The notes beneath the pieces were generated by a model, which was given only the letters and a program-made list of their open reading frames with translations, did not search any database and was not told the DNA's origin. A stretch of 5,704 nucleotides of DNA from Rhodospirillales bacterium (GTDB lineage: Bacteria; Pseudomonadota; Alphaproteobacteria; Rhodospirillales; Casp-alpha2): assembly GCA_028282185.1 (NCBI GenBank), contig JANQIJ010000210.1:1-5704 (forward strand), written 5' to 3'. Below are positions 1 through 5,704 of the stretch, one piece after another. Positions within the stretch are counted from its first letter, which is position 1; each line of letters begins with the position of its first letter. A program made the position numbers and the translations under genes.

Positions 1-1317
1 CTCGTTCTTGTAATAGGCCTGGAACACGCCGGGGGACTTGAACATGACCTCGCCGTTGTCAGCGACGCGGATATCGACGTCGGGCGCCGGCACGCCGACG
101 GAGTCCGACCGGATGTCGCCGTTCGGCTGGATGGTGATGAACACCGAGGCCTCGGTGGAGCCGTAAAGCTGTTTCAGGTTCAGGCCCAGCGAGCGGTAGA
201 ACTCGAAAATGTCGGGGCCGATGGCCTCGCCGGCCGTATAGCCCAGGCGCATGCGCGACAGGCCCAACACGTTCTTCAAGGGGCCGTAGACCAAGAATTC
301 GCCCATGCGGTATTTGAACCGGTCCATGCTCGAGACCGGCTTGCCGTCCAGGATGTCCCGGCCGACCCGGTTGGCCAGGGCCATGAAGCTGTGGAACATC
401 TTCTGTTTCCAGCCGGCCGCGTCCTCGATCCGGATCATCACCGTGGTCAGGATGTTCTCGAAGATGCGGGGCGGGGCGAAGAAATAGGTGGGCCCGATCT
501 CGCGCAGGTCGTCCAGCACCGTCTCGCTGCTTTCCGGACAGCTGACGCAGAACCCGGTGACATAGGCCTGGGCGACGGAGAAGATGTTGTCGCCCACCCA
601 GGCCATGGGCAGATAGGCGAGCATCTCGTCGTCTTCGGTGAGCCCTTCCCATTCGGCGGCGTTCCGGGCGGTGATGATGCAGTTGTCGAAGGACAGCATG
701 ACGCCCTTGGGCCGACCCGTGGTGCCCGAGGTATAGAGCATGATGGCAAGGTCAGGTCCGGCGCCCTTGGCGACCTCTCTTTCGTAGAAGCCCGGATTGG
801 CTTGATCCTGGTCCCTGCCCCGGTTCTGAACGTCTTCGTAGAGATGGAGGAAATCCTGCGTGTAGTTCCGCATGCCCCGGGGGAAATGGTAGACGATGGT
901 TTCCAGCTTGGGCAGGCGGTCCTTGATCTCCAGGAGCTTGTCCACCTGTTCCTGGTTCTCGACCACGGCGAAACGGCATTCCGCGTGCTCCAGCACGTAT
1001 TGCATCTCTTCCGCCACGGAATCCTGATAGACCGGCACGGGTACGCCGCCCACGGCCTGGGCCGCCGTCATGGCCCAATAAAGATGGGGCCGGTTGTCGC
1101 CGATGATGGCCAGGCGGTCGCCGCGCCGAAGGCCCAGATCGGCCAGGCCGCAGGCCAGGGCCCGGATTTCCTCCGCCACCTGGGCCCAGGTCCAGGTCTG
1201 CCAGATGCCGTAGTCCTTTTCCCGGCTCGCGGGTTTCCGCCCACGCGTCCGCGCGTTTGACATCAGCAGTTTCGGGAACGTGTCGAGCCCCGCTGCCGCG
1301 GGCACCTCGCCGGACAT
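1..1317 (-). CDS. AMP-forming long-chain acyl-CoA synthetase, N-terminal 439 codons (cut by left edge)
   Basis: An unbroken frame runs from ATG 1317-1315 to base 1, giving 439 codons with no stop. The product should activate a fatty acid to acyl-CoA via an acyl-AMP intermediate (ANL superfamily, FAA1/COG1022-like). Visible motifs: the REKDYGIWQTWTW opening (residues 32-44), RRGDRLAIIGDNRP (64-77), the ATP phosphate-binding loop YTSGTTGRPKG (195-205), YLPMAWVGD (235-243), the TAGEA segment (361-365) and the adenine-binding motif LYGSTEA (384-390). The C-terminal subdomain with the hinge and the catalytic lysine lies outside the window; family members are usually about 600-660 aa. The start is fixed by GGGGAG six bases upstream. 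It has no predicted signal peptide or membrane segment, so it is probably cytosolic or peripheral. Class is secure; the chain length of the substrate cannot be read from the sequence. Confidence 0.93.
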   Translation of the reverse strand, partial: MSGEVPAAAGLDTFPKLLMSNARTRGRKPASREKDYGIWQTWTWAQVAEEIRALACGLADLGLRRGDRLAIIGDNRPHLYWAMTAAQAVGGVPVPVYQDSVAEEMQYVLEHAECRFAVVENQEQVDKLLEIKDRLPKLETIVYHFPRGMRNYTQDFLHLYEDVQNRGRDQDQANPGFYEREVAKGAGPDLAIMLYTSGTTGRPKGVMLSFDNCIITARNAAEWEGLTEDDEMLAYLPMAWVGDNIFSVAQAYVTGFCVSCPESSETVLDDLREIGPTYFFAPPRIFENILTTVMIRIEDAAGWKQKMFHSFMALANRVGRDILDGKPVSSMDRFKYRMGEFLVYGPLKNVLGLSRMRLGYTAGEAIGPDIFEFYRSLGLNLKQLYGSTEASVFITIQPNGDIRSDSVGVPAPDVDIRVADNGEVMFKSPGVFQAYYKNE

Positions 1318-1323
1318 GAATGT

Positions 1324-1329
1324 CTCCCC
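1324..1329 (-). promoter_or_regulatory. Ribosome binding site of the acyl-CoA synthetase
   Basis: On the minus strand GGGGAG lies six bases before ATG 1317-1315. It supports this start over the in-frame internal ATG at codon 19. A 6-bp inverted repeat sits directly upstream of it. Confidence 0.75.
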
Positions 1330-1330
1330 G

Positions 1331-1350
1331 GAACAATCTTTCCGTTGTTC
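1331..1350 (-). repeat. Perfect inverted repeat GAACAA-N8-TTGTTC before the ligase ribosome binding site
   Basis: Arms are at 1331-1336 and 1345-1350 with an 8-nt spacer. On the minus strand the repeat ends just one base before GGGGAG. It could be a hairpin in the leader that influences translation, or an operator for a dimeric repressor; fatty-acid genes are often controlled by TetR- or GntR-type repressors. The repeat is seen directly; any function is inference. Confidence 0.4.
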
Positions 1351-1433
1351 GTCTTTTTGGCCGGCCTCTATAGCTGAGACCTTATGTACGATAGGATGCA
1401 GATTGGAGGGCGAGACGCAAGTCGAAAGATTGT
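1333..1433. repeat. Separated 10-bp inverted repeat ACAATCTTTC / GAAAGATTGT
   Basis: ACAATCTTTC at 1333-1342 is matched exactly by its reverse complement at 1424-1433, 81 nt away. The left copy overlaps one arm of the GAACAA/TTGTTC repeat. The pair brackets the region where the promoter of the acyl-CoA synthetase would be expected, including the AT-rich CTATAG stretch near 1368-1373, and could be a pair of protein-binding sites. A 10-bp match of this kind by chance in 300 bases is unlikely but not excluded. Confidence 0.3.
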
Positions 1434-1560
1434 GAGGTTCCAAGGGCTCTGACCGCTTTTCTCAAGTCGATGTAGTGGCAAGCAGTGCCCAGGTCGGGAC
1501 TTTAGCGCAGTTCAGGTTTAGGGCAACGTGACATGCTCTAGATTCATGAAATCATCAAGG

Positions 1561-1592
1561 GCCCGGCCCGGGCGCGGCTGCAACAACGGGCC
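1561..1592 (-). terminator. Weak candidate terminator or hairpin after acnB
   Basis: About 25-55 nt after the acnB stop there are two alternative GC-rich stems: GCCCG (1561-1565) with CGGGC (1569-1573) around a 3-nt loop, and GGCCCG (1565-1570) with CGGGCC (1587-1592) around a 16-nt loop. No T-run follows on the minus strand, so a classical rho-independent terminator is not shown. It could protect the 3' end or assist rho-dependent termination. Confidence 0.22.
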
Positions 1593-1616
1593 AGTTTCCG
1601 GATGTTCACCCAACGT

Positions 1617-4382
1617 TCAGTTAAGCGGCGGCGCGAACTTGGTCAGGTTGATGCCGTCCACCGCGGACTTGTATTCGTCGATGCTCGGTGTCCGGCCAAG
1701 GATGGTCGATAATACCACGACCGGTGTCGACGCCAGCAGTGACTCGCCCTTCTTCTCGTCGGAGTCGGCCACAACCCGGCCCTGGAACAGGCGGGTCGAC
1801 GTCGCCATGACCGTATCGCCCTTGGCGGCCTTTTCCTGGTTGCCCATACAGAGGTTGCAGCCGGGGCGCTCCAGATAGAGGGTGTTTTCGTATGCCGTTC
1901 GCGCCTCGGTCTTGGGCGCCGTGTCGTCGAATTCGAACCCGGCGTATTTCTGCAGGATTTCCCAATCGCCTTCCGCCTTCAATTCATCGACGATGTTGTA
2001 GGTCGGGGGGGCGACCACCAGGGGCGCCTTGAACGCCACCTTGCCTTCTGATTTTTCGATGTTCCGGAACATCTGGGCGATGATGTTCATATCGCCCTTA
2101 TGAACCATGCAGGACCCGACAAAGCCCAGGTCGACCTGCTTCTCGGCGCCGTAGTAGGAGATCGGCCGGATGGTGTCGTGGGTGTAGCGTTTGGCGACGT
2201 CGATGTTGTCGACGTCCGGGTCGGCAACCATCGGCTCATTGATTTCGTCGAGGTCGATGACCACTTCCGCGAAGTATTTGGCGTTGTCGTCCGGCCGCAG
2301 GGCAGGTTGCTCGCCGGATTTGATTCCCGCGATCCGTTGATCGGCCTTGTCGATCAGCCCATGGAGCATCCCTGACCCGATTTCCATGCCCTTGTCGATC
2401 ATGACCTGGATGCGGGCTTTTGCGATTTCCAGGGACGAGATCAGGGTTTCATCGTTGGAAATACAAATCGACGCCTTGGCCTTCATCTCCGCCGTCCAGT
2501 CGGTGAAGGTGAAGGCCTGGTCCGAGAGCAGCGTGCCGATGTGCACTTCGATGATTCTGCCCTGGAAGACGTTTTCCCCGTCGAATTGCGCCAGCATCTG
2601 GGCCTGGGTCGCGTGGACAACATCGCGGAAGTCCATGTGGTCGCCCATCTTGCCCTTGAATGTCACCTTAACGGACTCGGGGACGGAGATGCTCGCCTGG
2701 CCCAAGGCCAGGGCGAGCGCGACGGTGCCAGAGTCGGCACCGAAGGCCACGCCCTTGGACATGCGGGTGTGGGAATCACCGCCGATGATGATCGCCCGGT
2801 CATCGATGGTGATGTCGTTCAGCACCTTATGGATCACGTCCGTCATGGCGTGGTAGTTGCCCTTCGGGTCCCGCCCGGTCACCAGGCCGAAGTCGTTCAT
2901 GAACCTCATGAGTTTCGGTGTGTTGGCCTGCGCCTTCTTGTCCCAAACGGAAGCCGTGTGACAACCGGACTGATAGGCGCCGTCCAACACGGGCGAAATC
3001 ACGGTTGCGGCCATGGCTTCCAGTTCCTGGACGGTCATGGGGCCGGTCGTATCCTGCGAGCCGACGATATTCACCTTCACCGTGGCGTCGGAACCGGCAT
3101 GCAGGACGGTGCCTTCGGGCACACCCACGGCGTTGCGGTTGAAAATCTTCTCGACCGCCGTCAACCCCTGGCCCGGGTGGGACACCACCTTGTTGGGGGC
3201 GAATACCGGTTTCGGGTCCACGCCCAGGGTTTGGGCGGCGAAGACCTGAAGTTTCTTGCCGAAGTCGATGGCGTAGGACCCGCCGGCCTTCATGAATTCG
3301 ACCGATTGCGGCGAGAAGGATGCCGAGACGTCGGCCAGTTCTTCGGAGCCGTCTTCGTTCAGGAGTTTTCCGGCTTTCGTGTCGATCGTCAGGGTCGTGC
3401 CCGTTGCGACGGCGTATTTTTCTTCCAGCACCGGGTTGCCATCGTTGTTGACGATGACGTTGCCGTCCTCGTCCCGCTTCTTCACCCAGTTCTTGAGGTC
3501 GATGCCGATGCCGCCGGTGACGCCCACGGTGGTCAGGAAAATCGGCGAAATGCCGTTGGTGCCGGCCACGACCGGCGCGATGTTGACGAAGGGCACGTAG
3601 GGGCTGGCCTGTTCCCCCATCCAGAGCGCGACATTGTTGATGCCCGACATCCGGGACGAGCCGACACCCATGGTGCCTTTCTCGGCGATCATCATCAGCC
3701 GCTTGCCGGGATGCTGGAGTTTGAGCGCCTCGATCTCCTTTTGGGCTTTTTCCGAAATAAAGCTCTTGCCGTGCAATTCCCGGTCCGCGCGGGAATGCGC
3801 CTCTGCCCCCGGAGACATGAGGTCGGTGGAGATATCCCCTTCCGCCGCGACGTAGGTCACGACCTTGATCTCGTCCTCGATATCCGGCAGTTTGGTATAG
3901 AACTCCGCGTCCGCGTAACTTTGCAGGATGTCCTTGGCGACGGTGTTCCCCGCCTTGAACGCCTCCGCCAACCGGTCCGTATCCGCGTCGTACAAAAAGA
4001 CCTGCGTTTTCAAAACCTCGGCCGCCGCCACGCTGATCTCGGCATCGTCGCCCAAGGCCAGATCGAGCAGCACTTCGACGGACGGGCCGCCTTTCATGTG
4101 TGAGAGGAGTTCGAACGCGAAGTCCCGCGTGATCTCTTGGACCACGGCCTGGCCGAGAATGATCTCCTTCAAAAACGCGGCTTTGACACCTGCCGCGCCC
4201 GTCGTTCCCGGCAGGGTGTTGTAGATGAAGAACTCCAGTGACTCTTTCCGGTGCGCGTGACCGGTGTCTTTGATCTGCTGGATCAGTTCTTCAACCAGCG
4301 CCCCGTCTTCGATCGGTTTCGGGTGCAAACCCTGCGTTTTGCGTTCTTTGATCTCGGCCAAATAATCCGTGTACAAGCTCAT
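1617..4382 (-). CDS. acnB: Aconitate hydratase B / 2-methylisocitrate dehydratase, 921 aa, complete
   Basis: It converts citrate to isocitrate through cis-aconitate in the cytosol, using a [4Fe-4S] cluster; AcnB enzymes can also act on 2-methylisocitrate. Order as in AcnB: an N-terminal HEAT-like domain (about residues 1-160), the swivel domain (about 170-390, with GVGSSRMSG at 239-247), then the catalytic domains with GSQDTTGPMT (441-450), GCHTA (473-477), GGDSHTR (534-540) and TSTRLFQGR (861-869). The cluster ligands are C758 (GSCM) and C842/C845 (GCNLCMGNQ), matching C710, C769 and C772 of E. coli. It is about 55 residues longer than the 865-aa E. coli protein and lacks the C-terminal tail. 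The start is ATG 4382-4380, behind GAGG; an upstream in-frame TTG at 4418 is rejected. The wording recalls Bacteroidota AcnB (from memory). The gene stands head to head with acnA. Confidence 0.97.
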   Translation of the reverse strand: MSLYTDYLAEIKERKTQGLHPKPIEDGALVEELIQQIKDTGHAHRKESLEFFIYNTLPGTTGAAGVKAAFLKEIILGQAVVQEITRDFAFELLSHMKGGPSVEVLLDLALGDDAEISVAAAEVLKTQVFLYDADTDRLAEAFKAGNTVAKDILQSYADAEFYTKLPDIEDEIKVVTYVAAEGDISTDLMSPGAEAHSRADRELHGKSFISEKAQKEIEALKLQHPGKRLMMIAEKGTMGVGSSRMSGINNVALWMGEQASPYVPFVNIAPVVAGTNGISPIFLTTVGVTGGIGIDLKNWVKKRDEDGNVIVNNDGNPVLEEKYAVATGTTLTIDTKAGKLLNEDGSEELADVSASFSPQSVEFMKAGGSYAIDFGKKLQVFAAQTLGVDPKPVFAPNKVVSHPGQGLTAVEKIFNRNAVGVPEGTVLHAGSDATVKVNIVGSQDTTGPMTVQELEAMAATVISPVLDGAYQSGCHTASVWDKKAQANTPKLMRFMNDFGLVTGRDPKGNYHAMTDVIHKVLNDITIDDRAIIIGGDSHTRMSKGVAFGADSGTVALALALGQASISVPESVKVTFKGKMGDHMDFRDVVHATQAQMLAQFDGENVFQGRIIEVHIGTLLSDQAFTFTDWTAEMKAKASICISNDETLISSLEIAKARIQVMIDKGMEIGSGMLHGLIDKADQRIAGIKSGEQPALRPDDNAKYFAEVVIDLDEINEPMVADPDVDNIDVAKRYTHDTIRPISYYGAEKQVDLGFVGSCMVHKGDMNIIAQMFRNIEKSEGKVAFKAPLVVAPPTYNIVDELKAEGDWEILQKYAGFEFDDTAPKTEARTAYENTLYLERPGCNLCMGNQEKAAKGDTVMATSTRLFQGRVVADSDEKKGESLLASTPVVVLSTILGRTPSIDEYKSAVDGINLTKFAPPLN

Positions 4383-4387
4383 GATTG

Positions 4388-4391
4388 CCTC
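4388..4391 (-). promoter_or_regulatory. Ribosome binding site of acnB, deciding the start
   Basis: On the minus strand GAGG (within GCGAGGC) lies five bases before ATG 4382-4380. The alternative TTG at 4418-4416 would add 12 residues (MNFENLQCCEAI) without resemblance to the AcnB N-terminus, whereas the ATG gives MSLYTDYLAEI, the expected family opening. Confidence 0.7.
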
Positions 4392-4441
4392 GCAACACTG
4401 AAGGTTCTCGAAATTCAAACGATGGACCGCCCAGACGATCT

Positions 4442-4455
4442 TGCCGAAAACGGCA
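4442..4455. repeat. Perfect palindrome TGCCG-AAAA-CGGCA in the acnB leader
   Basis: Arms TGCCG (4442-4446) and CGGCA (4451-4455) flank a 4-nt AAAA centre (UUUU in the acnB transcript). It lies 60 nt upstream of the acnB ATG. If the weak promoter at 4464-4492 is right, the stem would sit at the very 5' end of the acnB mRNA, or act as an operator at the start point. Function is inference. Confidence 0.35.
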
Positions 4456-4463
4456 CCGGCGTT

Positions 4464-4492
4464 GATGTAGTTTAGCCTGTTTCAGCGCGCAA
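4464..4492 (-). promoter_or_regulatory. Weak sigma-70-like promoter candidate for acnB
   Basis: On the minus strand TTGCGC (4492-4487) and TACATC (4469-4464) are separated by 17 bases. The -35 half is fair and the -10 half poor. It predicts a start near 4457 and a leader of about 75 nt. This is a guess from the hexamers alone. Confidence 0.2.
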
Positions 4493-4585
4493 GATGAGTC
4501 CAATTGCTTGATAACTTAGGGACTGGTTCTGGTTTCCACCGAAGTTGCGGCTTTGCCGGGCGATCGTAGGTTGCCCCGGAAGTTT

Positions 4586-4590
4586 GGAGG
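4586..4590 (+). promoter_or_regulatory. Ribosome binding site of acnA
   Basis: GGAGG, a strong Shine-Dalgarno core, lies seven bases before ATG 4598-4600 and fixes this start. Confidence 0.85.
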
Positions 4591-4597
4591 ATTCCCC

Positions 4598-5704
<1,107 letters not shown>

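Larger units (their letters stand above)
1318..1616. other. Non-coding gap between acnB and the acyl-CoA synthetase
   Basis: This is 299 bases between two minus-strand genes. It holds the ligase ribosome binding site, two inverted repeats near the ligase end, a GC-rich inverted repeat just after acnB, and an imperfect palindrome GATTCATGAAATC at 1541-1553. I see no tRNA, no convincing -35/-10 pair and no gene with a credible start. TATAGA on the minus strand near 1367-1372 is a possible -10 element, but nothing resembling a -35 lies 17 bases before it. The length and separate ribosome binding site suggest that the ligase is transcribed on its own. Confidence 0.6.
4383..4597. promoter_or_regulatory. 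Shared divergent control region of acnB and acnA
   Basis: These 215 bases separate the two divergent start codons and must contain the nearest promoters for both aconitases. Visible items are the two ribosome binding sites, a 5-bp palindrome at 4442-4455 and one weak promoter match towards acnB. I found no convincing promoter towards acnA: TTGATA at 4508-4513 resembles a -35 element but has no -10 at the right distance. I saw no clear match to the IscR, Irr or RirA sites that I can recall. Confidence 0.6.

Noticed and set aside
391..1260. A 289-codon plus-strand frame opposite the acyl-CoA synthetase
   Set aside because: It lies fully opposite a ligase with clear family motifs, and shows no domain of its own.
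59..1336. Minus-strand frames of 197, 100 and 194 codons within the ligase, which at first suggest a broken gene
   Set aside because: They are in other reading frames. The true frame is open without interruption from 1317 to base 1 and contains all the motifs in order, so no frameshift is needed.
1528..1878. A small plus-strand frame beginning in the gap and overlapping the 3' end of acnB
   Set aside because: Most of it is antisense to acnB, it has no convincing ribosome binding site, and its translation is not recognisable.
2541..4103. A 520-codon open frame on the plus strand opposite acnB
   Set aside because: It is antisense to a certain gene, and its translation is rich in His, Arg, Gly and Val with no recognisable domain, as expected for the mirror of a GC-rich coding sequence.
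4395..4400. CAGTGT in the acnB leader, resembling the loop of an iron-responsive element
   Set aside because: The flanking bases do not pair into the required stem, so only the loop word is present and chance is the simplest explanation.
4383..4418. A 12-residue N-terminal extension of AcnB starting at TTG 4418
   Set aside because: It has no suitable ribosome binding site, does not resemble the family, and the ATG at 4382 has GAGG five bases upstream.

Overview
The window comes from a GC-rich bacterium, most likely an alphaproteobacterium of the Rhodospirillales type. This is judged from the strong G/C third-position bias and from the wording of the AcnA and acyl-CoA ligase proteins; no search was possible. 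It holds three protein genes, two of them cut by the window edges, and no RNA gene, CRISPR array, insertion sequence or phage element that I can see.

Layout. Bases 1-1317 (minus) carry the first 439 codons of an AMP-forming long-chain acyl-CoA synthetase; its C-terminal part lies left of base 1. Bases 1318-1616 are a non-coding gap with its ribosome binding site, inverted repeats and a weak terminator candidate. Bases 1617-4382 (minus) are a complete aconitase B (921 aa) with all three iron-sulfur cysteines. Bases 4383-4597 are a 215-nt divergent intergenic region. Bases 4598-5704 (plus) are the first 369 codons of aconitase A, which continues past the right edge.

How they fit together. AcnA and AcnB both interconvert citrate and isocitrate in the TCA cycle (AcnB can also act on 2-methylisocitrate), but they are distant homologues with different domain order. 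Here they stand head to head across one short shared control region, so they could be regulated reciprocally or as back-ups. The acyl-CoA synthetase supplies acyl-CoA for beta-oxidation or lipid synthesis, and its acetyl-CoA would feed the same cycle, but the 299-nt gap with its own ribosome binding site argues that it is a separate transcription unit.

Most of the window is ordinary central metabolism; I see no new defence or mobile system. The most interesting point is the AcnB. It is longer than the E. coli type, its wording matches what I remember of Bacteroidota (flavobacterial) enzymes, and sampled lines of it look lower in GC than the neighbours, so horizontal acquisition beside a resident acnA is worth testing. 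The second point is a set of short inverted repeats placed at the starts of the acyl-CoA synthetase and acnB transcripts.
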